A stretch of DNA of 64,000 nt from NCBI RefSeq assembly GCF_964355755.1, contig NC_092674.1:6453001-6517000 (forward strand). The letters run 5' to 3'. Below are positions 24,401-34,929 of the stretch, in pieces (the stretch's first letter is position 1; each line of letters starts with the position of its first letter). The notes under the pieces are model-generated. The model worked only from the letters and a program-made list of their open reading frames with translations, made no database searches and was not told the DNA's origin. Origin of the DNA: Antedon mediterranea (lineage: Eukaryota > Echinodermata > Crinoidea > Comatulida > Antedonidae). Position numbers and translations under genes: made by a program.

Positions 24401-27323
24401 AAAGATACGCGAAAGGTATTATTGGAAGGGGTCATTTGATGGTGTTCGTAATTTTATAGCCGCCTGTGATCAGTGCCAACGGAAAGAAGTTTTAAAAAAA
24501 GCAAAAGTGCCACTTCAACCTATACCCGTAACAGATACTGCTTTCAGACAGATCGGTATGGATATTGTTGGGCCTTTGGTAAAGACAGAAAATGGTAAGG
24601 TATCTCATGACAAATTACTGAAAAACAAAAATGCTGTGACTGGATAAAAAAGCTAAATCAAAACGTAAAAGTAAAAAGCAAGAAGACATGAATGAAATAC
24701 GTTCAGAAAACTTTGTAATTCATTCTTCAGGGCCTAAAATTACAGTTAATAATTAGTTCTGTTCGGCCTTTATTGTAATAGGGCTGAACTTAAATTTATT
24801 ATTGTAAAGGCACAAGCGCAATTTCTGTGAGGTTTCTTGAAATTGTTAACTAAACTAAAATTATGACAGTTCTCTTTTTTACACTGTCAACAAAAACTAG
24901 ATTTACCAAGAATCAGATGCTCTTATTATTGTCACCGGATTTACATCGATTATGGCTATACTGTAATAATCTTTATTTCTGCCTGTTTTAATTTGATCCA
25001 AACCATGACTGGGGTAATACTGTTCAGCGCATAGAGGTTTTACAACATTAGGCGCTATGTAAATCCACGATATTATTATTGTTCTTGTTCTTATTATATT
25101 TATTGATATTAATATTGTTATTATTATTGTTATTTCATTCGTACAGTTCGGGTGTTGTACATCTCATCATGACATTTTGACACTACTATTATTACGGCTT
25201 ATTATATTATTATTTGCTGTGTTTCAGGTAATCGGTACTTACTTGTATTTACGGAGTACCTTACCAAATGGGTGGAAGCTGATGCAATTCCAGATAAATC
25301 TGCTAAAACAGTGCTGAGATCTTTTATTGATTTTGTCTGCAGACATGGAACACCTTCTATATTGATTACAGACCAGGGTAGAGAGTTTTGTAATGAGCTG
25401 AATGACAGCTTCTGTAAGCTGATTGGGGTAGACCACAGAGTTGCCTCACCATACCATCCTCAAACAGGCGGGCAAACGGAGCGCTTTAACAGAACACTTT
25501 GCACAATGCTTATGACGTTGACCAACGCAGACCAAAATGACTGGGATATACAACTCCCATACGTGTTGTTTGCCTACAGAACATCCGAGCACAAGTCTAC
25601 GAAATGTGACCCATTCTCATTAGTTTACGGTAGAAAGGCTGTGTTGCCTGTAGAATTACGTATTCCCATCGTTTCGTCTAATAAAGATGACATATCCGGA
25701 ACTGTTCCTTTAAAAATAAGAGTGGACGCTTTTTTGAAACTCAAAGATTCAAGGAGAAAGGCATCAGAAAATATCAAAAAAGCACAGAAAAAGCAAAAAC
25801 ATTATCATGATGCTGGTGTTAAAAGCAACACGTACTATGCAGGAGATCAAGTGCTCTTGCAGAATTCCAGAAATTTGTCAAGAAAGGGAGGCAAACTTAA
25901 TGCTCGATGGACTGGTCCATATATTATAGAAAAAGTCCTCACTCACAATACATATCGACTAAAAGGAAGAAGGGCTATTGTTAACGGAAACAAGATCAGA
26001 CATTACAAGTCCGATAAAACAACCTCTTTGAACTGTCCATCATCAAGCACTAAACAGAAATGTAATACCAATGATAAGCATCTCCCTCCAAAGAAACGAA
26101 AGCGAACGCCAGACATCCCACCTGAAGTAACGCACCATGATAACATACCTACATCCAAGAATGGTGATATCACACCGGATGATCACATTATTAACATACC
26201 TACATCCAAGAATGTTGATGATAACGATAACAGACCTACATCCAAGAATTATGATATCACACCGGATGATCACATTAACATACCTACATCCAAGAACGAT
26301 GATATCACACTGGATAATCACGATAACATACCTACATTAGACAATGATAATGTCGCACCGGATGATGACCATGACAACAGTAGGCCTGTATCTGATAGTG
26401 ATGTGGTATACCTCAACACGAAAACTTCAAGAAAGTTATTCTTTCCTGTCGATGCCAATTGGCAGCTTGAAAAGGCAGCACCATTTGGTATCAATGTCAA
26501 AAATTTTCACAAAACTCACTTAAAATGTGAAATGGACAAGGCAGCCAGGCCTACTAAAGTTGTTAATATGAGAGGGGACGGCAACTGTCTTTTTAGGGCT
26601 TTGAGTTATATTCTCTTTGGTGTCCAGAACTACCATGTAGTTGTACGGGATTACATACTAAACTATATGTCCATGAACAAAAACCTATTTGAAAAAATTG
26701 AATCCAGATCATTTGAACGATACGTGGAAGACACGAGAATGGGGGAATATGGGACATGGGGTTCGGACATCGAAATCATGGCATTTGCGACCATGTCAAA
26801 TACGAATGTTTATGTTTACAGTAAATATGGAAGAAGGAAAGGGCTTCCACATTATGAATGGTTGAAATATGCACCAATAAGTAATCAGTTTGGTGATTTA
26901 GTATCTGAAAGAAACATCTACCTATCAAACTTATGTGCACACTTTGAGCCTGTCCTGGATGTAGACAAGAAAACTTATGACGCTGAATTAAAATACACTC
27001 GTACACCATACGCACCAATCAAAAACCACCTTGCACGGAAATACTGGGATATTGTATCCGATGTGACCCTCAATGCTGCTCTGGTAGATAATTACGAAGA
27101 TGAAGCGGTAATGCGTTCCGAAGGCATTATGGACGTTATATACGTATCTGAATTCACGGACACACATTATGACATTGAAGCAGTCAACCATCTAAAAGAT
27201 GATATCGATCCAAATATATTCAATTTGCTTTGTGACATGGAACATTTCCCGGAAAGGATTCATCAGAGCAACAATGAAGTACCTGGACAATTATATGTTG
27301 ATTCATACAACGTCACTCTTTAA
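21500..27323 (+). CDS. Integrase-OTU fusion protein (domesticated or Ginger-like), three exons, intact
   Basis: Exons 21500-21747, 24395-24594 and 25228-27323 (TAA) join in phases 2 and 1 across GTAAGT/ACAG and GTAAGG/TTTCAG borders, giving 847 residues without a stop. The N-terminus is followed by an HHCC zinc module: H70/H74/H77 candidates, C107 and C110 in CDQCQ. The DDE core is complete: D139 (IGMDIVGPL), D198 (LITDQGREF) and E234 (HPQTGGQTERFNR), with exactly 35 residues between the last two. A GPY module follows (WTGPYIIEKV, 379-381). Next come an acidic repeat linker (about 452-534) and an OTU cysteine-protease domain: catalytic D600/C603 in GDGNCLFRA and candidate H721 in AHFEPV. There is no gag, protease or RT and no LTR was recognised. 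Relatives known to me are GIN1 and Ginger transposases. An upstream in-frame ATG at 21428 would add a hydrophobic leader and is less likely. Confidence 0.88.
22921..23650 (+). mobile_element. One-armed copy of the fold-back element, in intron 1 of the integrase-OTU gene
   Basis: It shares AACGAAAATTGC, AACCTAAATGTCTAAATCAT and TATCCATCTATCCACGTCTC with the element at 18973-19961. About 550 bp of degenerate CGACCACCTCTCGTAAG-type repeats follow. The opposite arm is absent. The host gene is not disrupted. Confidence 0.7.
26134..26375 (+). repeat. In-frame acidic tandem repeat inside the integrase-OTU gene
   Basis: The coding repeat has units around IPTSKN-x-DITPDDH(D/I)N, about five copies of 9-16 residues, with variable spacing but frame kept throughout. 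It links the GPY module to the OTU domain and is predicted to be flexible and negatively charged. Confidence 0.85.
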
Positions 27324-27440
27324 CTGTAGGCCTACCTATGACCGGTAATCTCAACATACACAGAAGCATTAAATGGTGAAAAGGGTATTTGTTTACCTTA
27401 TAGAGGTAAGTTTCGTTAATGCTTTGATTTTTTACAGGTG

Positions 27441-27718
27441 CTTCCGTCAAGAGGAGATTGTCGGCTTTGTCTGAAACTCATCGACGAAGAAATACCAATT
27501 GCATTTGTCGGACCAGAAAGAAGAACATAGATTCACCACAGCGGCTAATTAAAGCGTCACCATCTTTCATTGAATCAACGGAAGACGAATATCTGAGCAT
27601 AAGTACGTCAAAGGCTCAAGGGGTCTAATGGCAGGTAACAACAGATCAAATACAGTGTGTCCAGTGTAAACATGCAATGATGTGTCATGCGCCCTGCTTT
27701 GATCGCTACAAGGATTAA
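27441..27718 (+). pseudogene. Decayed Cys-rich tail resembling a piggyBac-type transposase C-terminus
   Basis: Two pieces read GDCRLCLKLIDEE (27456-27494) and, in another frame, QIQCVQCKHAMMCHAPCFDR (up to 27710, TAA at 27716). The pattern CxxC ... CxxC ... CxxPCFxxY resembles the zinc-binding tail of piggyBac-like transposases. One frameshift and one TAA (27626) break it. A TTTTTTACAG acceptor-like site directly precedes it (27430-27438), so a spliced 3' exon of the neighbouring gene is an alternative. Confidence 0.35.
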
Positions 27719-28379
27719 AAAATTAATTAAAAAGCAGATTGTATAAAAGAATAACGCGACTAAAGGTCCGGTAAGGTAAAAGTACGTGAATTAGATTGTA
27801 ACTAGTGTTTATTTTTATTGTATTTTTATGTTTAAAAAACTTTTTCATATTTACAACTCATATGATTCTGTTTCATAATGTTATGCAATTTTCTTCTATA
27901 ATATGTTTTCTTTGGTCAAAGGGGCACATACAAACGTGCAACCTACCCTCGCTATGATCATCAACCTTGACGTGGTAGCGAGGCTTGCGTGCTTCCAATG
28001 TATTGGTAGCCAGACCAATGATGATCAATAACAAAGTAAAATAAATACAAACACACTTACTGAAACAAGTTTTAATAGCAATAAATAAATAAATAAATAA
28101 ATATTTTTCTGTAACTATTGTTCATTATTATTACACTATTATTATTTTATCCTGTTAATATAAGTAATGATCAATGATATATAATTTATGTTTACAAAAC
28201 TCGTTCATATTTACAACTCATTCTGACAAGACAACAACATTTAATATTTTTGTAATTCACAATTCATACATTTATTTGTAATGTATTCATGAATTTGCTT
28301 TTCCTTCATCCAATCTACATAGTAGATATATGAAACTATTGTTCTAACCACGTGACTATGTAGCATAGAACATTAATTC
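27719..28379. other. Non-coding, AT-rich
   Basis: It contains an (AAAT)n run near 28080-28101. Nothing else is supported. Confidence 0.4.
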
Positions 28380-28585
28380 TAAACCGCCCGGTAATATACT
28401 GAAATTTAATTAATTAATTTGAAACGATAAAGATGAGGAAATCTGTGAGAATGAGTTAAAGTCGCCCCAACCGAGACTCGAACTCGGACCGCCTGCTTGA
28501 TATGCAGATGTCCTAACCGTTAGACCACTGGGGCTTTCACGGTTCGAACTCGATTGGATAGCGACTCTTTAACATTCTCGGCGTG
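28380..28585 (-). mobile_element. tRNA-derived SINE, copy 1
   Basis: The minus strand at 28464-28534 folds as a full cloverleaf. The acceptor GCCCCAG pairs with TTGGGGC, the D stem is GTCT/AGGAC, and the T arm is CCGAG TTCGAGT CTCGG. The anticodon loop is ATATCAA, giving ATC in the anticodon position. A-box TGGTCTAACGGTTAGG and B-box GTTCGAGTC are good. A shared tail (CCTCATCTTTATCGTTTCAA on the minus strand) follows, so this is a SINE head rather than a lone tRNA gene. A second copy lies 266 bp away. Confidence 0.7.
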
Positions 28586-28644
28586 GTACGGCGGAACAGC
28601 ACTAGTCCTCAGTTGTAAACACAACAGGCATAGAAATAAATTCC

Positions 28645-28872
28645 AAACCGCCCGGTGATACACTGAAAATGATTTAATTAATTTTTGAAACGATAAAGAT
28701 GAGGAAATCTGAGAGAATGAGAAAAAGTCGCCCCAACCGAGGCTCGAACTCGGACCGTCGGCTTGATATGCAGTTGCCCTAACCATTAGACCACTGGGGC
28801 TTTCATGGTATTGTTCTTTAACTCGACCGGATAACGACCCTTTAACATTCTCGGCGTGGTACGGTTGGAACA
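28645..28872 (-). mobile_element. tRNA-derived SINE, copy 2
   Basis: It aligns with copy 1 throughout, including AACCGCCCGGT, the tRNA-like head (28730-28800) and TTTAACATTCTCGGCGTGGT. The anticodon stem has more mismatches, but the loop ATATCAA is the same. Confidence 0.7.
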
Positions 28873-28874
28873 CA

Positions 28875-28875
<1 letters not shown>

Positions 28876-28916
<41 letters not shown>
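28876..28916. repeat. (AT)n microsatellite
   Basis: Uninterrupted AT dinucleotides directly before a long palindrome. Confidence 0.9.
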
Positions 28917-28919
<3 letters not shown>

Positions 28920-29026
28920 CAGTAACAAGTGTACATTATTGTAAATATAACAAATACATATATATTATATATATATATATATGTATATGTATTTGTTATA
29001 TTTACAATAATGTACACTTGTTACTG
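28920..29026. repeat. Perfect AT-rich palindrome with 43-bp arms
   Basis: CAGTAACAAGTGTACATTAT... on the left is matched base for base by its reverse complement ending ...TGTACACTTGTTACTG on the right, around a (TA)n centre. It could form a cruciform. Confidence 0.9.
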
Positions 29027-29759
29027 AACTATGGAGAATTTTTTTTTTTCGAAATAAAAGAAGAATGAATGAATGAATTTATTTTCAATCTTTCTACATA
29101 ACAACAAATATATAGTATAACAGGGGAGTAGCGGAAAAGCAAAAGTAAAGTAAATTTGAACCAGCCAAACATGTATGAAACATTATCCAGTAAGCACATT
29201 TTATAAGAAGCTTTTGTTTATTAAAATGGGTTTCTCTGAAATTCCAGAAGTTTATTAAACATTGAAAATAACACAATCGCCTTTAAACAAAATGCTGTTC
29301 AAAAAAAGAATCGGTTGAAGCAAGCGTTCTTATAACATCCGATAAAATGAAGGTTCAATAAAGTAGCCCTATTAACAAATGTATGAGGTCTCAGGCCTAT
29401 CCCATATTAATTATTTTTATAGATACATTAATTTTAAGATTCCAGATACCGAATTGTTGTTTTTTTACATAACAAGTCATTTTTTCTTTGAATATAAATT
29501 CTGATTTAAGGACAAAATACTAAAATAAATACTTACACCAAAGGTGCATAAAAACGTGTTGATGTGGCGCTATATCGATGTCATTATCTTTGCATTCACC
29601 CTAGACGCACATAGTGTGACACCCCTACCATATTCTCGATGTGACGATCAATGTACCAATTAACATAATACTTCAGTAAAACTGATTATGTTTTTTCAAG
29701 AGATCAGCTATATCGTGTTGATTATAAAAAGGTGCAACTTTTAATTGATTGGGGATTAA
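29027..29759. other. Non-coding; (GAAT)n run
   Basis: An AATAAA-like word and GAATGAATGAATGAAT near 29054-29080 look like the 3' tail of a non-LTR element. No coding remnant could be recognised. Confidence 0.35.
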
Positions 29760-30810
29760 ACAAGTAAACTATTTATTCTTCTTGTCTTTACTCGTACAAA
29801 ATAATATAACGGTCGCTAATTGGAAGTGTTTAAACTAAAGTGATCTATAATTGGAAGAGGACCCGTACAATTACTTGTTTTTTATCACATGATTATAAAC
29901 TATTTATTCTTTTTGTCTTAACTAGTATTTATTCTTCTTGTCTTTATTCATACAAAATAATATAACGGTCGCTAAATGGAAGTGTCTTAAAGTAAAGTGA
30001 CCTTTAATTGGAAAAGGACCAGTACAATTACTTATTTTTTATCACATGATTAAAATCTATTTATTCTTCTTGTCTGTACTCATACAAAATAATATAACGG
30101 TCGCTAATTGGAAGTGTCTTAAAGTAAAGTGATCTTTAATTGGAAGAGGACCAGTACAATTACTTGTTTTTTATCACATGATTAAAATCTATTTATTCTT
30201 CTTGTCTGTACTCATACAAAATAATATAACGGTCGCTAATTGGAAGTGTTTAAATTAAAGTGATCTTTAATTGGAAGAGGACCAGTACAATTACTTGTTT
30301 TTTATCACATGATTAAAATCTATTTATTCTTCTTGTTTCTATTCATACAAAACAATAATAACGGTCGCTAATTGGAAGTGTTTAAATTTAAGTGATCTTT
30401 AATTGGAAGAGGACCAGTACAATTACTTGTTTTTTATCACATGATTATAAACTATTTATTATTCTTGTCTTTACTCATACAAAATAATAAAACGGTCGCT
30501 AATTGGAAGTGTTTAATTTTAAGTGATCTTTAATTGGAAGAGGACCAGTACAATTACTTGTTTTTTGTCACATGATTAAAAACTATTATTACTCTTGTCT
30601 TTACTCATACAAAACAATAAAAATGGTCGCTAATTGGAAGTGTCTAAACTAAAGTGTTCTTTAATTGGAAGAGGACCAGTATAATTACTTGTTTTTATTA
30701 CATGATTATTATTATATTGTTATTTATTCTTCTTGTCTTTATTCATACCAAATAATATAATGGTCGCTAATTGGAGGTGTTTTAAGCCAAGTTATCTTTG
30801 AAAAATAAAA
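29760..30810. repeat. 132-bp satellite array, about eight units
   Basis: The marker GGTCGCTAATTGGAAGTGT recurs at 29811, 29967, 30099, 30231, 30363, 30494, 30625 and 30762, a spacing of 131-132 bp for most units. Each unit also holds ACAATTACTTGTTTTTTATC and CTTCTTGTCTTTA-type blocks. No gene lies inside. Confidence 0.92.
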
Positions 30811-32086
30811 ACTAGTTTGGCATTATTAACAAATAGTGGTCGTTAAAAAAAGACAAGTGCATGCGCAATCACGATCAAAACCTGAATCTCAAATCTCAAC
30901 CACGGACGGTATTCAATCCAAGGGTCAGACATTATTAAACGCGCCGGACAGCATTAAATTGTTGGAAAACGCCCGCGAACCCGTTGAAACATGCAATTGG
31001 ACATTATCCAATGCTGAAAAGTGTCCACCCGGACACTTTTGAATGATGGACACATTTCAATCTTACACCGGCCAGAGACCGACCGAGCTGAGACTAGCTA
31101 GCTAGTTGTTCTGCTGACCATGTATAGGCTTAGGCTAGGAGGCTAACTCTAGTTAGGCCTAGAATTTGGTTACACATTAGTGGTGCGTCTAGATTTGATT
31201 TCAACGATTGCTAAAACTTCATTTTAAGCATAAATAACAAATTCATATATTTATTATGACTTATTTTAAAGCACAATACAAAAATACTCCACCTTACCAA
31301 TCGTTCCAACAAATCCACAAGATGTTTACTTCTCATACGCCCTCTATGAAATGTGTCTACTATATTAACACTATTAATAAAAAAAATGGGAAACCCAACT
31401 TATAGGGCCCTGGTGGGGATTCCCCGACTGCTAAACAATGTTATTTATTTAATTTATTTAAAACTGAAAAAACAATGCATTTTATAATTGAAATGAAATT
31501 CAGTGAAGTGAAAATACTATTCAGACAAATCATTCAATTACAGCCTCATAGAAATTGAAATCAATAATAGATTTCACAATGATGCAATTATTCATCACAC
31601 AATTGTTTACAGTTTTACTTACAGAGGCCTGTTATGGTTTTTTAATAATAAAATTGCTCATGAGGCCAATTCTCAGCGGTGGTTGGAATCATGCCAGTGT
31701 TATTGTATGTTAACATATAACACACAACACGGTAACATAAGCTTCTCTGTCAATAACAACTTATACAGATCCACTATAATACACTGTCACTATTCATGGT
31801 ATAAATTGGCCTTATAATGCAGGCTAAAAATACTGAGCGCCTTTTATGGAGTATTATAAAGCTTTAAAACGTTATTTTTATTTGAATATAGAACAATGCC
31901 CTTTTTATTAAATAATAAATAAGTAGGATTACGGCGGATGTATGAATAATAGGCCTACGTTCTATAAATAGCATTTGATGGAAATTCCAAAGGTAAAAAA
32001 AGATAGACTTTACAGCATTCGTTGTCGTTTCAGAGATTAGAAATTTGCTTAGAAAGAGATCCAGGCCAGGGGTTGTTTGTTCAAGA
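30811..32086. other. Region upstream of the TNF-receptor-like gene
   Basis: No exon was recognised apart from possible 5' UTR. At 30990-31070 it carries GCTGAAAAGTGTCCACCCGG and CTTACACCGGCC, an inverted relative of 17760-17840. Confidence 0.35.
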
Positions 32087-34140
32087 ATGGCGTTGTACAT
32101 GGTCTTCTTAATATTGCATTTTATAATCTTTTCTTCTGGGGACTCAAAATCTGAGAATGACGTGTGCAAACATGGTTACTATGCGAAAACTCTTCCCAAA
32201 AGGACGACGAAGAAAAACAACAAATACGCTTGCATGAAATGTGGAATGTGTAGAGACGGGGTGGAGGTTATTGCGTCATGTACAAAATGGTCGGATGTAA
32301 AATGTGGTGGGTGTATTCATGAAGACCTTGGGTTTATTTTTGATCACATTACAAAGTCGTGCCAACATTCTGACGTCTTGTCTGGAAAGGTCGCACCGGA
32401 AGAGATCTGGACAAAGCTTGGGTTACGATCAACTACTACTAGGCCTAGGCCTATATCAAAAAGATTTTCTACAACGCCTGCAATAACCATTTCAGTACAA
32501 GATTCGGCAGCATTGTATCCAGAAGAAGGTCCTCATGGCATAAAGCATGTCAATTCTCTAACATTCGAAGCAACACCTTCAGCGCCATCTGTCCTGTCTT
32601 TGATATCAGTTGGATCTGCCACAATTCTGTCTCTGGCCTTAATTCTTTTGATTATCTTGAGCTGCAGGTTAAAGGCAGAGCAGGATGGAGTAGATTCGTT
32701 ATTTCCTTGTGTGGTTTACAAGTGTTTTAAAGGAATATGTAACAGTGAATCACGTAAGTGTGTATGGGGGGGGGGGGGGGGGCAAGAGTTGAAGTTTTTT
32801 CTACTGGGGTACATCAGTAGGCCTAGGCCTACGTGTCCTTGCACACTCTTGATGCTTAACGTGGGCTGTTAAAAGTATTTTCTCACCCACTGTTAAATTT
32901 GAAGCAAAAACAGAGAACTATACGCACAGATATTCTTCAAATAATGTCTAGTTTTGTGATAAATGATAGCTGGCCTTACTGTATAGTTATTTAATTATTT
33001 ATTGCCTAACATTGTGGTATCTAACCCAATTATGTATTTTAGTATCATTGGTAAATTTCGTAATACAGCATATCATGTGTATCACATGTGTGGTGCCTTT
33101 ATTTAGGGTGATGATACAGGAGTCATATATCAGTACATACAATCTGCCGGGTATCTCGTTTATAAGGAACTTGGTAAAGTTGCTTATAAATATTATAGTG
33201 ATGTACTGTAATTATTTCCTTTTTCGGTAATCGGGATTTTCCTAATGTTTACTGGTACCTGTATGTCGCAGTGGAAACTAGACATTGCTTCCTCTTTCAA
33301 TTTCTCTAGGCCTATTGTTGTCAGACATATCTTCGTTTGTGTTTGCTACTAAAGACATTAATTTTTCTTCCCGTGTTTATTAAAAAGCTAATTTGTTGAA
33401 TAACACAAGCATTTACCCATAGCATTCATTCCTTGTTGAATACGAGATCATCGTCTTAGCATGCGCGCATAATATAATAATATAATAATTACACGCTGCG
33501 AATCTGTTTAATACGAGATAAGAAAATAATATACTGTAACAAACAACAAACAACAAATTTGCTGGTACAGTTTTAGCTATAGAACTTGTTGAATTATAAT
33601 TTATTATTATTTACAGATAATCAAACTCATAATGGTAGGCCTACATCTGAGATAGGCCAATTTCACGTCGTCACAACAACGAATAAAAGCCCCTCTGAGG
33701 AGAAAGAGAAGCTGTGGAGTGAAGATTTTGAGTTCCCAAGATCAATCAGCTTGATTGACCTAAGAACGTCGGATTCGTTCCATTCAATCATCAAGCTCGT
33801 CTGTAAAAGTGCATCCTGTCTGGAATTCGAGTACGGTTTAGCCCGCGACAGCAGGCCAACTTCAAATAAGCACAAAGCACATGGTGCACCAGTCAGCTTC
33901 TATATTGGAGATTTTGGTGTAAAGAAGTTATCAAAATCAAAATGTGAATCAAATATGGAATCCGAGTTCACTTCTTTTTGTTCGTCACATGTCTTTAGCG
34001 ACAGGTTAAGTGATTGTGGAAGCGTTTCTTCTGATGATGAGTATGGTGCGTGGAGAGCGTTTATGGCGTGCCATAACATTACAACTTATGACGAAACTGT
34101 TGAAAGCGATGTATGGATACTTAAAGTAACTACAGTCTGA
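32087..34140 (+). CDS. TNF-receptor-superfamily-like type I membrane protein, two exons
   Basis: Exons 32087-32753 and 33617-34140 (TGA) join in phase 1 across GTAAGT/TTACAG, giving 396 residues. The first Met (MALYMVFLILHFIIF) begins a clear signal peptide, which favours it over the in-frame ATG at 32045. One cysteine-rich domain follows: C-HGYYA..., then CMKCGMC, VEVIASC, WSDVKCGGC and a later C, the spacing of a TNFR repeat. A Thr/Pro/Ser-rich stalk leads to a membrane segment (SVLSLISVGSATILSLALIL). The cytoplasmic part (about 180 residues) has acidic and Ser-rich stretches but no death domain that I can see. Ligand and signalling are unknown. A single-CRD ectoderm-receptor-like (EDAR/TROY/EDA2R) affinity is possible but not shown. 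Confidence 0.75.
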
Positions 34141-34146
34141 ATTATG

Positions 34147-34152
34147 AATAAA
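34147..34152 (+). other. Candidate polyadenylation signal
   Basis: AATAAA lies seven bases after the stop codon of the TNF-receptor-like gene. If used, the 3' UTR would be very short. Confidence 0.4.
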
Positions 34153-34332
34153 TACATCAAGAGAAAGTGTTGTTCATAAAAATAACAAAAGATATTTTAG
34201 TCATTGCTTGGCAATAGATAGAGGTTGCCTGATGAAGAGGTGTCACACTAAGACAGAATATGGTATTTTAATTTATTTATATTTCATTAAATATATTGTT
34301 ATATTATCACAAAAAACAATCCTAAAACGCAT

Positions 34333-34472
34333 AAGGCTCTGGCTACACTATCAAACATTATGTGACAAAAAAATGTGATGTATATTGACACGATGACGTC
34401 ATATTACCACCATATTTTGGGCACATCACACTTTTTTTGTTAAACTAGTTCGATAGTGAAGACAGAGCTTAC
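34333..34472. mobile_element. TTAA-type MITE copy
   Basis: Inverted ends GGCTCTGGCTACACTATCAA / TCGATAGTGAAGACAGAGC with the common core. It lies between the 3' ends of the TNF-receptor-like and sphingomyelinase-like genes. Confidence 0.82.
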
Positions 34473-34929
34473 AAATAAGCAACGTCAAACTTAGTCGTGA
34501 TTTCCACGCTACGCTTACGCTATCGAGCGCAGAAAGGGCTTGTTTGAGATACAAATTTGTATTTTAAAACTTGTTTATTTTCACCTTTAGATGTGTATTT
34601 CCCGCCCCTAAAGATCTCTTGTATATCATATACAAGGGCTCTTTAGGAATGGGTAGGTGTATATACTTTTTAGCTTGATTTAACTAGCCCCACTATGCAA
34701 GATTGTAAATTTGACAAACGCTTTCTCATTCGATCCTGATCATCGGCTTTCGTCACCGTCGTCGTTAGGTCACCGTTGTCAAAAAGAATGAAAAAAAAAT
34801 AAAAAAAGATTTAACACAAATTAAGAGTTTTGTATTTCATTTTTACTAAACTAGATCTACATGGAATTGAGAAAAATAACTGTGCACGTGGGAGGTTTAG
34901 CTTATTACGAAATGTATTCAAAGGAAATG

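Noticed and set aside
26043-26375. The IPTSKN repeat DNA as a CRISPR-like or independent satellite array
   Set aside because: Units are short, unequal and lie within one coding frame; there are no spacers, and the genome is eukaryotic.
25239-27191. Minus-strand open frames within the integrase-OTU exon
   Set aside because: Shadows of the plus-strand gene; they overlap conserved domains read on the other strand.
21200-27760. Terminal inverted repeats for a complete Ginger-type transposon around the integrase-OTU gene
   Set aside because: Only TAGGCCTAC-type words, which are common throughout the window, matched between the flanks by eye.
29094-29276. A 60-codon minus-strand frame beside an (ATTC)n tail as a retrotransposon C-terminus
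   Set aside because: No reverse-transcriptase or Cys-knuckle motif could be read; kept only as non-coding sequence.
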